The notes: generated by a model from the letters alone, not told the origin. DNA of 64,000 nt from Nannizziopsis barbatae (GCA_014964245.1 JACVYH010000006.1:992001-1056000); one strand, 5' to 3'; positions 14,031-27,134 are shown, numbered from the stretch's first letter. A program made the numbers and translations.

Positions 14031-14750
14031 ATGGAGCAAATCGAGAATTCCAAGAGTGAAGCTGACCGCCAGCCGGCATCCTTTATTGGCCTACCCACGG
14101 ATATACATGTCTACCTCGTTTCGTTCCTCGACTTTCGTGACCTGGAGATGCTACGCGCGACGAACAAGTACTTCCGCACCCTCTTTTCCGAGTCCGAAAT
14201 CGCAAAAGCTAGGCAGTATTATGTTGATATGCTGTTTGAAAAGGAGGTCGAAGAGGCTTGCGTACATCTTTGGTTAAATATAAGTGATACATACGTGGAT
14301 AATCCAGACATCCTCTTGCCACTGAGGTGTTATACTTGCTTACGTCTGTTATCTATCGATCACTTTGCAGATACTCAATGTATGCGGCGCCGAACGAGGG
14401 GACATATTGATGCTCGGAAAAGATTCTGTAATGACTGTGCAGTTCGGCAGCGCAAATGGAAACTGGGAATAACTCTCTCTTTTCGAGGTAATAGAAAAAT
14501 GTACTGTCGGCGGTGTCGGGAACTGGGACCCATGCCCAACTATGATATATTAGCTCCGGTCGGACTTTGCCAGAGCTGTTGCGATGATACCGGGATGTCA
14601 AAATTGCAAAACTCGCATCGTTTTGACTGGTTTGAGAGCAAGGTGATAATTGACCGGTTCTTCGCGGAATATGATCACTCAAAAGAGATTGTGACAGAGG
14701 AAGACTGGGTTAAATTGGAGAATGATATCTCAGCCAAGTTGAATCCCTGA
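14031..14750 (+). CDS. F-box protein with Cys-rich C-terminal half
   Basis: Single-exon gene of 239 residues. The start is the first ATG in a frame that also stays open 21 bases upstream from a GTG. Residues about 18-55 (FIGLPTDIHVYLVSFLDFRD then LEMLRATNKYFRTLF) form an F-box, the Skp1-binding module of SCF ubiquitin ligases. The rest has Cys pairs RCYTC, CNDC, YCRRC and CQSCC with the spacing of a zinc-binding fold in place of LRR or WD40 repeats. Small F-box proteins of this kind are expanded in Eurotiomycetes and their substrates are unknown. It stands alone with more than 5 kb of gene-free DNA on each side. Confidence 0.75.
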   Translation: MEQIENSKSEADRQPASFIGLPTDIHVYLVSFLDFRDLEMLRATNKYFRTLFSESEIAKARQYYVDMLFEKEVEEACVHLWLNISDTYVDNPDILLPLRCYTCLRLLSIDHFADTQCMRRRTRGHIDARKRFCNDCAVRQRKWKLGITLSFRGNRKMYCRRCRELGPMPNYDILAPVGLCQSCCDDTGMSKLQNSHRFDWFESKVIIDRFFAEYDHSKEIVTEEDWVKLENDISAKLNP

Positions 14751-15100
14751 TTTGAATGATTTGAATAAGTTCTGGGCCATGGAAAACTGCGCCTCCTTAA
14801 CGATACCAAGTTAAACAGAATCGGGAGAACCATCTGTGGAGAGATGAATTGGGAAAAAATATCAAGGAATCCTTTGAGATGGCACCTACCTTCTCTCAAG
14901 GAATCAATTTCCAGATGGCCCACCGCCTAGTTCAGATAGTGCTAGAGAATCTGTATAGTATAGCATCAGGGGATCTGCTGTGACGACACCTATGTACTCT
15001 GTTCCTTTATATCAAGCATCAAATACAATATATTTCTAATAACAAAAAGGATTGCTGAAAGAACTGTCGTAAACAAGATCAAAAGAAAGAAAAAAAAGAT

Positions 15101-15208
15101 TACATACAGTATCTGGGATTCGCTGGTGGTCACCCACCCAATTACTAGCCAGACGAGTATAGCTAAGCGGACTAGAAGCCCTATTTTCTGCTTCCTAGGA
15201 CCATATGT
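15101..15208 (-). pseudogene. 5S rRNA pseudogene (copy A)
   Basis: Read on the minus strand, the 108 bases begin ACATATGGTCC, contain AGGGCTTCTAGTCCGCTTAG and end GACCACCAGCGAATCCCAG ... TGTATGT, which is recognisably fungal 5S rRNA, a dispersed gene in filamentous ascomycetes. Against the copy at 29.0 kb it lacks 12 bases after ATACT (the segment with CAAGCTGCTTGC) and carries mostly C-to-T and G-to-A changes. It would be 120 bases if the deletion were absent. A T-rich tract follows it, as a Pol III terminator would. The deletion removes part of a conserved arm, so I call it dead. Confidence 0.8.
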
Positions 15209-18200
15209 GATAAAAGACTCTTAAATGCTGCTCATAAGCATCTAGTTCAGTCAAAGGAAATCTCCAACATAAAAACATAGAGGACCTTGTAGACACTAGC
15301 AGAAAAGGCCTTTTGAATTGGATTCTCTAGTACGACGGCATCATTCATAGTAAAAGGGACACATGCTAAAAGTGCGACTGGCTCGGAATATCTACAGGAA
15401 GAGTGGAGTTTGTTTTATTATAGTAATGAAAATTCCGTAGGTTGGGCAGCTATTCTTGTCGCTAGGAGAGCAAGAAACTCCGAGAAATCCGACAAACCCA
15501 ATACCCCAGCTTGTTTGAAACTAATCACTCAAGGCAAAAAGAAAGCTCAGCAGATGCCTTCCTCATCCCGAGTGTAAATAATTGGAAATAATTGGGCCAT
15601 TCGTGGCCGAAGAGGGTATTTTGCTGATATGAGTGGATAGTTACCGGCTATCACTGACAAGAAACTGCATGTACGAAAGACATTTGCAGAAAAGGCCAAT
15701 AACAATTATAATGTGCTTTTAAGCCTCTATGTTCATCAAAATGACTAGACTTGCAGAAGATCCCGTAAAGGGATCGAACGTCGACGTGGCAACCGAAGGA
15801 TTGGTGGTAATTTGTAAACCGGGTAGAGGGATCCTCGAAGGATTGATTTGCAGATCTGAAGGTATGAAAGATCATTTTTCGCACTTGAACCAATATGAGA
15901 ATGGAAAGCATTTTATTTCAGGGTATACTGCGAAGAATTCGACGTCCGATCAATTTGAAGTTCGCGAAAAGCGACCAGGAAGCTACGAACCACTCGCAAC
16001 AGTAATTGATAAGTGAAAGGTAAGGCCTGGCCGTATTGCATGTCGGAAAGAGCGTTTCCCAGGTGGAAACTTGTTTGCTATGATTACCCTAGCCCCTTGT
16101 TAGGCCTTACCGCCTTTTACCCGTCGGAATTCCAGGATGTTGGCCGGTGAATCCAAATAGAAATGGAGCGCGGAAAAATCGACACGGAGTGTCCCGGGAT
16201 TTTCTCGGAGCCCTTGTAAATCCAACAGCGAGCGTCTCAGCTGACGACCGTGACTGGTTATGTTTGACTCTGTTATGCAGCTTTCTCGTTCCCGGCGGGG
16301 ACAGATTGACAAGGATCGGACGGGAGAATCTCAAATGCGGAGTCCTTTCTAGAAGGCTTCCAGACTTCCCGTCAACGCCACAGCGTTATAACTTACCAGG
16401 GGCTCTGGAATTATAAGCATAAATCCATTTGAGAAGGTAAAAACCAAAAAGCTGACGGGTGGATTTTGAAAGCGACTTTCAAGCAGTTGCATCACCAGCC
16501 GAGGTATTCGAGCCCGAGAGTCTTGATTCCAGTCTTTGACTTGGCTGTTCGGAGAAAGTAAGCAGCTGAAATCACCTCACCTTCGGTCTTGAGCCCGTTT
16601 TCCAAAGTCAGACGTCGTCACGCAGGTACGCGCGACTTGGCATTGGCCGATGAATACGAATACCTGGGAGTCCTCAAGCCAAGTCGCCAAGGGTGTACGG
16701 AGTAGTTTTACTCGGATTCTCTATTGAGGGCATGATATCGATTATCTGTAGTGAGTGATAAAGCACCCACACAAACGTAACATTGTTGGAAATCCCCAAT
16801 CAACTGAGCTTCATCACAATGTCCTCCTGATTAAGCCTCCTAACGCGGTTTATGGCGCGCGGTGTACGCGGTAGTTTCATGCAGAGGGCAAGATGTTGCT
16901 AATAATCCAATAGTTAGCAGAGACTCGTACTTGGCGATTCCTGTACTCCGTACGGAGTAAACGATCATGGAGCTCCAACACCAAACAATACCCGAACACG
17001 AAAGAGTCAGGAATTTTATGACCTTGCTTCCCCGAGCCCAGTACTTTTCTTTTGTAGCTCCACCGTGATTCATGTTCGTGTAAATGTGAAAGGAGCGAAC
17101 ACCTTGACTCCTGCACTCGAAGTTTGAAGGAACAAAAGATCGACAGGGACTGCTGAGTCATCATCTTGACGATCACATCTTGGCAGAAATCTTGTTACCA
17201 AGTGACGTTCTCTATTTTCCGCTCCGCTCGGCGGGGCTCCTTGGCAGGTATTCCGCCGTTTGCCGCCTCTATAACTGCAGCCCACAACCTCCGTTATTGC
17301 GCAGCAAGACGGATAGAGAAATACTATTCAAAGGATCTTTGAGTCGGGCTGGCTAAAGTACTCATGCAATTGCGGTCTTTGAAAATTGGAGGACTCCACT
17401 TACCAACAATAATCTTCTCATCGCCGAGGAGCTAGTGACAAGTCAGTTGAGAGTGGGCCTCGACTGCTAGTAGATTATTCATATTAAGACTTCAGTAGTG
17501 GAGAGTGTCCTCGACCGTTTTGGAAGGCGGTTATGCACCTTCAAAGAAGAATTGGTTGATTGTTAGTCGGCACTAGGATCATTTCTCATGGGGTCAATTG
17601 CTTGCTTCAGCTGCCAGCAATTGTTAGACTTGAGAAGCTGATCCTTCGGGAGATTTTTCTAACTTTATAAGTCAGAATGAGTTCGTCCATTGCGGAGTAC
17701 TGAGAGTACTCCTCATTGAACTCGGTTTGATTCTGAAGCAGGAAGTCCGCTGCTCGAGAACTGGTAATTTCCGTGGTGTCGGACAAATAATGCGCGGGGG
17801 TGCATGGCAGCGCGGGTAATTGACAGCTTCTCCCCCACCGTTAATGTCGCTTCGGGCACGTGAATTTCATTCTGGCCCTCAATTGCCCCATAAAATAATG
17901 GAGTCAGGAAGACTTCAGATTCAGTCCGCACTACTCCGTACTCCGAAAAGAGTTGCTCTTGAAGCCGAACATCTCAGGCCACGAAGGCCGAGACTCGAAA
18001 AGTCGTCTTTTTGATGTATGCACTCCAAGATTGACTAGGTATTACGCTTCTGTCAACGGTGTGTAATGCTATTTTTATGCCACTATAAGTGAGTAACGAC
18101 TCACGAGCGACGGCCTGTCATCGATATTTTATTTTCATTTGAATGGAACCCCAAAATCTTGGAAGCATGCGCTAAGCCTTGAAACAAAGGCCTGGGAATG

Positions 18201-21200
18201 GGGCTGCTGGGGCCCTGGAGGCCGGGAGCCACCTTGAGCAATTCCGACAGCACCTGCTCGATGAAACAAGAGACTAGCGGGGATATCGCGGTTTTGTCCT
18301 TTGGATTTCATACCGGGTTCACCATTCTGAAGTCCTGCGTCCCTCCGTATTGATCTTGACCAAGAGGTGTGGAGGCCCAGCTGATCCCTTAATTTAAAAC
18401 AAGATGGTCAAAGCGTTGAAGTGCTTTTTGTGGCTGGGATGGTTTGCGCCGTTAGCATGAACTTGGCCAAACATGGAAGCTTAGGGCGCTGCAGTGGGTT
18501 CACCAGATTCGGGTCCCATTATTTCTCAATGGAAAGACGCCGAAAGGTTTTGTTTTTTGCTGGCCCGGAAGTGGGGGAGGCCCGTGGTCGAGCAGGGATA
18601 CGTGAGCAGCGAAGTATCAGGGCTTTTTAGTGTTGATCCAACTGGCTTGGCACCCTGCATACGCTCAAATTTCAAAACGTTTAAAGTTAAATCGGTGATT
18701 CTTAAATCGATGTCATTATTATTATTATGGTTAACATTTTTGGGGTTCAATCAACGTAAAGTCACTGATCTGGCCAAATCATGGGTTGACTTGACCGGGA
18801 ACTCTAAGTTAGTTCTCCGTATAAGGTAAGTCATTCGATTCCGCTTGCGGTGAGGCGAGAGACTCCGCTCTTGGTTTACGAAAACCGCCAGGAAGATCCA
18901 GTTCCCACAATGGAGAACGGAGAATTGGAACTTGGAAGCCCCGGAGGGCACGGTGCTCCAAGGGAAGAAAACTGGATTAGGAAGGATTGTCAGCAGCGAG
19001 TGACGCTGAGATGCATCTCAATGTGTCCAATAACGGGAAGCGCCAGCGAAACTTTCGTAGTATTTAACCAATCCATGGTAACTTGCAAGATTTGGCTTCA
19101 CTTGGCATGCTCGTGGCTTGCATGTTCCCAAAGTCATCCGTATCAATGCAATGCTCCTGCACCAGCCTCGGGAAAGCGCTCCGGAATGATCGCATGGTCG
19201 AGTAAGCCATGTGTTCGAGTTCTGCACAAGTCGTCTTCAAGGACCTTTTTCCTTTTTTTTATTCTTCTTTCAACTTGGAGCAAAAAAAAGGACAAAGGAA
19301 CGCCATGGCGACTACTATCATCACGGGGTTTCTTCCATTACCGGCCGAGACCGGAAGCGGGATGAAAGGAGGGTATCATGTTCTGCTTTATTCTGGGAAG
19401 TGGATCGTTCCTTCGGAGCCTCATGTCTCTCCTTGAATTTTTACTCCGTATACTGCATAAAGAATAATCGTGATTTTAACCACAAGTTAAGATTGAAGAG
19501 TCCTTTGTCCGCGCCAAATGGGTCTCAATAAGCGGCTGCAAGCATCACCGATTGGTGCCGTTTTTTCCGGATCAGGAACAGCCGTTCCGGGCGCTTGTTT
19601 GCAATGAACCACTGGAAGAATACCAGAATAGACTACTCGGTTAAGCCAGGGTGGATGATTGTATGTATGTACGGAGTATGCATGTGTGTTATGTGCTAGT
19701 AGTATTGCAATCTATAATTGGGGCCAGCGTCTGACCGCAGCTTCGTGTTTGCTGGCTGCAAGCCTGCAATCGGAACTCCAGGTTAGCTTGTATTTTCCGT
19801 CACGGAGTTGGAAAAGCTCACCTTTCCCCCCGAGGCGCACTCCTGACGCTCGCTTGCATATGTCAGATAGGGATGGATCTTCACACCAGAACGAATATGC
19901 AGCAGGCTGGGTTTCGCCTGTTTTTGAGACCACCAGTTTCATCTCCGAGGGTTCCATGTTGTAAGATGCGGAGGAGATCTCGCAAGGAGATCGCGTTTTT
20001 TGGGTTGTTAAAGAGAGTGTGCCTTAGTCAGCCCAACGCCGGTGGTCTTGGCGGGACCCAGCTGGGCAATACGGAGATATTACAGCCAAGAGAGAGTATT
20101 ACGACAATTCTTAGTGGCACAAGGGCCTGTTCAGGCCAACAATACTGTCATGTAATTACCGTACCCAAACCAGTGGGAAACTGTCATCCATCATTTCCCC
20201 CTTTGGTGGCTCTTTTTTAAATCACACATCCATCCTTTCTTCAAGCCACTGGCCAAATCCAAAACGTTTCATCTTCTCGCTCCCCATGCTCCGATGACGC
20301 TTGTCTGAATCCACCACACGCCAGCAGATGGGTATCGCTCCTCGCCTAGTTCTATTTTCTAGTGTCCGAGCTGCAATTGAGATGAACCGGGCAGGCCAAC
20401 AAAAGGAATAATGAAATTGGAGAAAAGGAGAATTCACAATATTCACCGGTACCAAATATTCAGAACCATGCTGCGTTGATTGGAGTGCTCGTCCTCAAGC
20501 CTGTAATACTTTTCTTTTTCCTAAAGGAAAAAAAAAAGACGCATCAATCTCGCCGCTTTTTCTTCATCCAGACTCCCAGGGATGTATAGTCCAGACCCTT
20601 GATTTCGTTGCGACTTGTTAATGATCTTCCAGATCATGGCCTTCCAGCCATTGAACCATGGAACTCCACTAAAGCTTGGGAGCGATGGCTTGCGAGGCAC
20701 CCTTTCCCAAAAGCTACGTTGGCGTGGTTTATCACTCGATGGTTCCGGACAGGGTACCTTCATTTACTTCCAGATTGAACCAGGAGGTCACGTTTATGGG
20801 GGATTTTCTTCAGGTGCAAGAGGTATAACGTCGTACTGATGTGGCTTTTTGCTGATCAACCACTCGTCAACTGTAAAAGCCCACCATCAGCTCGAATGGC
20901 CCAGAACTGCACACACAACTCACACGCACCCCCTTCTTCACGCCTGGTCACTAAAAAGTCTTTCCATGATCTGGCTCAACGCCCAATGGCAGCTCTGATG
21001 GCCTTTAATTTCTTTTCTCTCCTTTCGTGGCGTTGTGGTTCGTGGGTGGGGAGTCCGCTCGCGCCGAAATCGAAAAGCCAGAAATAGTCTAATTTATGCC
21101 TTTCCGCTTTAAATGATTTGCGGATGGAGGGCCCTTTTGGTTAGACTACATGTCCAATGGGCCATTAATCTTGCAATCTAATTATAATATGTACTTTTGA

Positions 21201-21797
21201 GTCCTGACTCTCTGGTAGCTCTTGGTTACGCACGCTACGCAGGAGCAAGCAATAAGTCTTGGGCGTTTCACCCCACAGCTAGCTTGGGCTATATTTTTCG
21301 TTTCTAAATTGCGGACCAGGGCCAATCTTTTTATTATTATTTTTCCCCCGGTCCTCTCTAAACATCTCCCCTCATTTCTTGTTAGCAATTCGCATGAATT
21401 GGCTTCGTATTTGCGTTCCTGACTTTCACTCCACCTTGGCTGACTGGGTTATAATCTGTTCGCCAGGCCTCTTTCAGCTTGTCTTCCCTTCATTACCTGT
21501 TAATACCCTTCGCTGCAAGCCGAGAGGTTCAACTTTTTGAATGACCATATTACGCGGTTATTGATGCGTTCATAGCTCCCGGGGGTGGGCTGCTCGTGGC
21601 TTGGAGAACTGCAGCCTTGGGTCATTATTGGGGAATGGCATTGGACCCCAATACCAGCTCATGAGCCCCCCTCTGCGATCTAGGAAAGCCACAGCCTTTG
21701 AGATTCCGTTCCGGCACTAGTCGTTGTGATCCGGAAATATATCACTCGCTTCCGCCGCAAAGCTGAGAGGAAAGACGGGGCTTGAAAGGAACTATGC
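15209..21797. other. Gene-free stretch between 5S copy A and the Zn2Cys6 gene
   Basis: About 6.6 kb without a gene I can support. It contains several ACTCCGTA/TACGGAGT motifs (near 16694, 16945, 17935, 19443 and 19671). ORFs of 70-170 codons here lack family motifs and mostly start with non-ATG codons. The last kilobase is presumably the promoter and leader of the zinc-cluster factor. Confidence 0.4.
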
Positions 21798-23080
21798 ATG
21801 GAGGGACATAACGATTGCATACCAGAGGAATCTTCGCAGAGCTTGGCAATGGAGAGCTCAGCTGGCGGTGCTGCCGACAAGAAACGAAACAAGCTCGGTT
21901 ATCACAGGACTTCTGTTGCTTGCGGTAAGCCTACGTCCATGTTTGTCGAGTTATACCAGCAAACAGCTGTTGGTCGACTGAAACTTTGCTATCTGGGACG
22001 CTGCTGACTCTACACAAGTTCACTGCAGGAGAAGGAAGATTCGGTGCTTACTGGCCTCCGACGACTCTCAAGGGCGATGTGAGAACTGCATTCGGTTGAA
22101 GAAAGAATGCCATTTCTATCCGGTAGATCAGCAGCCTCCTATGGAGAAGAGAAGCCGCGCCAGCTCAAAAGCGGAACCTCCACCTCCAGATGCGCCAGTT
22201 CTTACAACTCCTACTCTACTTGGCCATGGACCGCTATTGGACCAGAAAGATTCCTACTTTCAATATCAGTCGTTGCCTGTGAATGCGACTCCGGAGATGC
22301 CCGTGTTTAGTACCGGTACGTACGGAGCAACGACAATACCACCGTACTCGCCAGGTTTGTCTTATTACTTTCACGGATTTTACCTAAAAGTATTGATTAA
22401 TTGGCCTTTCTATAGATCCAACTGCAACTCTTGGTGCCGTACAGCCTCTAGCCCAGCCAGCAAGCTGGGAAAACACATCGCTCTATGGCCAGCAAGTTGC
22501 GAGCGTCCCTCCAGCAATTCAATCTAGTCCTTCAGGAAGTGTGTGGGGCCAGAATACTACGATAACTACTCCCATCTCGTCACTCTCTTCGATGGGTACA
22601 TCGATCAATCCAACGGGTATTGTACCATCGAATGCGTTCGGGATGGTTGCAGATAGCTCTACTTGGAGCTTACAGTCCGGTGCAACGGTGCCCCTTTCAG
22701 GGCCAGAAGTCACCACTCCTGGTTATCCGAGTCAATTACAGCCTCCTTTATCCCCAGATTATAAAGGCCAGATTGAAGATCCCGCCAGACTATATTCGAT
22801 CCCGCTAAATGTCCCTGTGTCGGGATTACAGACCGCCACTATCCCGGTGTCGTTTGGCGCTCAGCAGCAAAGTCTTACCTATAATAACTCATGGTCTGGC
22901 ATGACAGTTTCGGATCCTTCAGCTTCCAGCCAAGCAATCGCTTCTGGAGTCCCAGATCCAATGACGACTTGGTTCGCTGGTGACCCACAATATTCCCATC
23001 TAAAAGGGGATACACCGATAGTGACCAGTCCACTCCAGCCGTTCGATCCTGGCGCTTTCCATCCAATGCGAGAGCGGTAG
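21798..23080 (+). CDS. Zn2Cys6 zinc-cluster transcription factor
   Basis: DNA-binding regulator of 375 residues. Exons 21798-21924, 22019-22354 and 22416-23080; introns 94 and 61 bp, both GT-AG. Joining exons 1 and 2 gives the complete zinc cluster with Cys at 42, 45, 52, 63, 66 and 73 (C-x2-C-x6-C-x10-C-x2-C-x6-C); the first two Cys straddle intron 1 (AC|VHC), which fixes the junction. Basic residues RRRK lie inside the cluster. The rest is low-complexity and rich in P, S, T and Q, typical of an activation region, and I see no middle homology region. The cluster sequence resembles an unnamed conserved Eurotiomycete family; the target genes cannot be told from the sequence. Confidence 0.85.
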
Positions 23081-25850
23081 TTCTCCCTTCGACTTTCAGC
23101 GCCATCTCTTATCCTTGTCTCCTTTTATACTTGTCGTTCCTCGGAAATTAGTGACCCGAGGCCGGTTCGCTGTGACGCACATAAACAGATATGCTCGGAT
23201 ACGTCTTATTCTGAATGAAGACGGGAAGAAAATCGCTTTTCGGTGCATTATACATTTTTCATCATGGTGTTGGGTTCCTCATCCCTATTAGCAGGGCGTA
23301 GATAAAAAGACAATGGGGCATCAGTCGTTGGGGTTTTTCTCTTTTAAGGTTTTGCTTGGATTAACTTATATTCGCTCAGTCTTTTTCGGCATCGCGGGCT
23401 TTTCCTAACTCCTACGGAGGTCTTACTCCGTACACTCTTTTACGATCTTTTTATTCCACCAAACTTTTGCCATTGCAACTATGCAAACTTCTGCGGTTCT
23501 GTATACCCTTTTTTGCTATGTTTTGGTTTTGTCCTATTATGATTTACGCATAGGCTCCAAGAGTCATGATTCACTCTATGGAATTCTTTCTGGGAGGGCC
23601 AATTTTGTCCGTCCGTCTCTAGTTAGTTATCAGCTGAACAGGTGTGGCCACAACGATCCTCTAAGATATTTCCTTTTTTTTTTTTGGTGTTTCAAATTGG
23701 TGTATTTTCTTGGAAAATCTTTATCTCTTTGCTTTTTTAACTTACGAGGTGCTTTGTTTTTTTCTTTTTAGATTTTTATTTCTTTTGGAAAATAGTCGTC
23801 GAGCGGCCGCTGTTTAAGACCTCGCGCAAGCCTGACGTGATAGAATTTATTGCCAAATTTACTTCCAGACTGGTGTCAATTTGGCAGACTTAAAGGACCT
23901 GTCTTTTCGGCCTTTCCAGGTGCAGCAGGTTTTGATGTAGTTATGTTTAGACCGTATCCCGCGACCTTTTCTTTTTCTCTGACTGCTTTTCTTAGTGACC
24001 GTTTCTGGTATATTGGGGTTTCGACTCCGGCTTTGAACTTGGACTTGGACTTGGACTGTATGTTGAACAAGCTTCGTTATTGGGAGTTTCGTTTCTGCAT
24101 TTTGGAAATGAACTTGATTTTCCTGGTATATATATCCGTCATATATATTTGAAAGGCTTTGGGGCGGAGTAAGGGGTATAGGGTCAAGGACCAACTACTT
24201 CCGAGAATAATATGTATGGTCCTGTCAGAGTATGGATCTAGGACTGCAGAAGCGAAAGAGTTATCCTGCACAAAATGACTAGGGGTTTCTGAGAGTGAGA
24301 AACTGTGAATCCGATTCAATCTACTGAAACGAAGGTTCTATTTGATTGACTACGCCTCGTGCATCCATGTCATTGCCTACCAATACTCAAAGCTGGATTG
24401 ATTCAATACCAGCTGGTGGATAATCTCGCGGCCACAAGAACTTATCTAAGATCTCGTATTTGGTTACGCCGCTTGCCAGTTTACGAACTCCTGGTTCAAT
24501 GCTATTAGAGTGCTGTAGTCAGTTAACTTATACGGAGAAGGTGCTGTACTCCGTAGGTAGTTATGTGTGTACCTACTCCGAACGTATGAAGTCTCAGGTT
24601 GCTTGACTTAATAAAGATCATCACCACCTTCCATAAAGAGTATCGACCCAAAACATTGTAATCAGTTTCCGAGCTCTATATTCATGACCTGGAAACAAAA
24701 TAGTAGAAAATAAATAATAATATAAACGAAACGTGATTTCCTACGGAGTACTCCGTATCAGAATTCAGCCACAACGACGGAGTTCGGAGTATCTTCCCCC
24801 TTCCCCCTAAGAATTGTTCAAATTCAATCTCAATTCGCGGATTGCTGACTAAGCTATCTGAAGCCCCTGATTAATAATCTCTTCTTCAGCTGGGATCGAT
24901 TGCTGTCCATTAATAACGTAGGTACGGTTATTGGTCGTTCAACCTCATTTCATGACAAGATCATAACCAGTTTTGGGGTTTTGAGGTTTTGAGATATTCT
25001 CTACAAATCAAGTGTTCGAGTTGACTGCTTTTTTTTCAATTGTAAACTTTTCATACCCTACCTACGGTACGGAGTACTGGTTAATGCATATCGAGGTACT
25101 CGTACGGAGCAAGACTCTAGGAGCATTGCTGGGGGTCGTCGGCTGTTTCGCACACCGGCCATCACTTGCGCCAACAAAAAATCCGCGAATTGAACGCTTG
25201 TGCGAAGTCGTGCTTTATAATCCCAGACTCGTCCTTAAAGGCAACTGTTGCTTCTATCCTCTTCATAGAAGGCCGAGTTCTTATTGAGAATTTCCACAAT
25301 TGATCGGCAGGTACTCCGTACTCTGTACTGTATGTATCTACACACATACATCCTACAAATGTCTTTAGCACATTTCACCTACTACGAAGCTAGCCGTTCA
25401 CTCATAAACATCGTTGGCCGCCTGCGCACGTAGTCACTAATTCTACAAATATATTACCATCCGACCAATTCCGTTGAGACTAGCACCAGCAAAGACCATT
25501 CCTCATGCTTCATTCGGGCTACTTAGGCTGACGTATGCATTATATACATACGTACGGGCTGATTATATTTACCGATATGAAGCAATGGCGTGGACAAGAT
25601 ACTGGATGTATTTTTCCATTTGCGTGAGCAATTAAAAAGACTGATAACTCAATCAGGCACGACATATTATATATTATCGAGAAAAATAGCTGGTCTTTCC
25701 CAATCCCTATGCCGACCATAGCTCCTTTGTTGGCGCCTTTTATGTGTCTGACTGACAGTCTGAAAGTCAATATAGAACGCTCACAGCGTTCAAGGTTCCG
25801 ACAAGACTCATTTCGCGACACATTCCGTTGACATCCGGGCCTAGACAAAA
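23081..25850. other. Intergenic region between two convergent genes
   Basis: No gene supported. T-rich plus-strand tracts (23.4-24.0 kb) may be the long 3' UTR of the zinc-cluster gene. The stretch 24.5-25.3 kb has a cluster of TACGGAGT/ACTCCGTA palindromes (24744, 25068, 25104, 25312). Confidence 0.4.
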
Positions 25851-27134
25851 CTACCGATAGAGACGATGACGGCACCCTGCGCATAATCTGATCTGACACC
25901 GGGGGCATTCAAATATGAACGTCCTATACAACTCGTGGCACTGCTCACATCGGAATTGCTCCCCGGTCCCCTCAACATAGAGGAATCTCACCCGGTGTCT
26001 ACAATTGATGTTCGCAATTAGGCGTTGATGCACCTCCAGTACCTGCCGCTGCCGCTCCTGATCAGGCAGTGGCTCGATCCTCTCTCTGTCAACAACCTGC
26101 TCAGCCCGGCGCAACAGGTTCCTCTCATCAAAAAGCGCACAGGAACATGTCTTCCACTCTAGGCCGCAGGCGTAACAAAATTCGGCGTTGCAACTGCATC
26201 TGTGTTTTCGGAAGCAAAAAAATCCAATTTCATACACAAAAAAACTACTTACGTCATGTGATTGCAGCCAATATCCAGCCCGGCAAGAGTAGCAACGTTG
26301 CCAACCTTGGCCCGCAGCCAGATCCAAGATAACCTGAAGAGCTGAATCCGCCGGGCAATCGTTGGTGTGGTAAGGGTTTTTGCACATTCTGCATGTGGCT
26401 GACCCACACCGTCCACACTCGGCTCGATCCGCTGTGATTGTACTTGGAGGAATAAATCTGCCGCAGTCACGGTTGCTACAGTAAGTCCTGTCCCGCGTCG
26501 AAAACTCAACTTCTGCGTTTTGAATGTCCTGAAGTTGCTCGGCAGATAGTTCATCAGCGATGTCGCCTAGCGGAATGGGCTGACCGCAGCATGTTGGGGG
26601 GTACTGAGCCGAATCACCAATAGACCTCAGAAACCAGTCTTTCAGGCAATCACGGCAGTAAGCGTGTTGACAACCTAAGATGCTTATGTCTTGATCCGGT
26701 CGACAATTTTCCAAACAAGCGCAACACTGAAGAGTTTCAGTAAGTTCCTGCGGCTCCTCGTCTATACCTTCCACTTTCTGATCTCGTCTCTCGTCCAAAT
26801 CTGAAATTTCTTCGTCGGGGGAAGCCGAGCGGGGATTCACCTCGGTGACTCTTTCAGAGATGACGGTTGGGGGCGCCTCGGTGGAGGGGGGTGGATTTTC
26901 AGGATTGGGGTCTTCGCCGTCCTCGCTTGCGGTAGTAGCAATCTCCTGTGCCATTTTCAGGTCCTGGAGAAAGAAAATACGAGACCGAAGCTCATCTTGC
27001 AGCGTTGCGAAAGCTAGTTCTGGTTCTAGAGAATGGTTTTCTGGGTACTGTGCTTTTCTGTCTTCTTCATAGCTGTTGATCTCTTCGATTTGCGCGGTGA
27101 GTGCCGCGATTTCGGCTTCAATGTCGAGCGACAT
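25851..27134 (-). CDS. RBR (RING-IBR-RING) E3 ubiquitin ligase, frame disturbed at the intron
   Basis: The start at 27134 opens with MSLDIEAEIAALTAQ, a coiled coil common in fungal IBR proteins. RING1 follows (CCACLENC, then CQHAYCRDC and CCGQ), then the IBR (YCSNRDC, CGRCGSATCRMC) and RING2 (CYSC ... CSCNAEFCYACG). It transfers ubiquitin from E2 to substrate through a RING2 Cys. An evident 53-bp intron (26200-26252, GTAAGT...CACAG) would give GCNHMTCSCNAEFCYAC, the family sequence, but that frame is one base off the preceding CYSCRA frame. Left unspliced, the reading frame stays open for 427 codons, with an 18-residue insert. So the gene has a small exon deletion, an assembly error, or an intron that became coding. 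Confidence 0.75.
   Translation of the reverse strand: MSLDIEAEIAALTAQIEEINSYEEDRKAQYPENHSLEPELAFATLQDELRSRIFFLQDLKMAQEIATTASEDGEDPNPENPPPSTEAPPTVISERVTEVNPRSASPDEEISDLDERRDQKVEGIDEEPQELTETLQCCACLENCRPDQDISILGCQHAYCRDCLKDWFLRSIGDSAQYPPTCCGQPIPLGDIADELSAEQLQDIQNAEVEFSTRDRTYCSNRDCGRFIPPSTITADRAECGRCGSATCRMCKNPYHTNDCPADSALQVILDLAAGQGWQRCYSCRAGYWLQSHDVSSFFVYEIGFFCFRKHRCSCNAEFCYACGLEWKTCSCALFDERNLLRRAEQVVDRERIEPLPDQERQRQVLEVHQRLIANINCRHRVRFLYVEGTGEQFRCEQCHELYRTFIFECPRCQIRLCAGCRHRLYR

Noticed and set aside
15729..16016. 95-codon ORF on plus
   Set aside because: It has an ATG but no recognisable sequence, no flanking exons and lies in decayed DNA; insufficient support.
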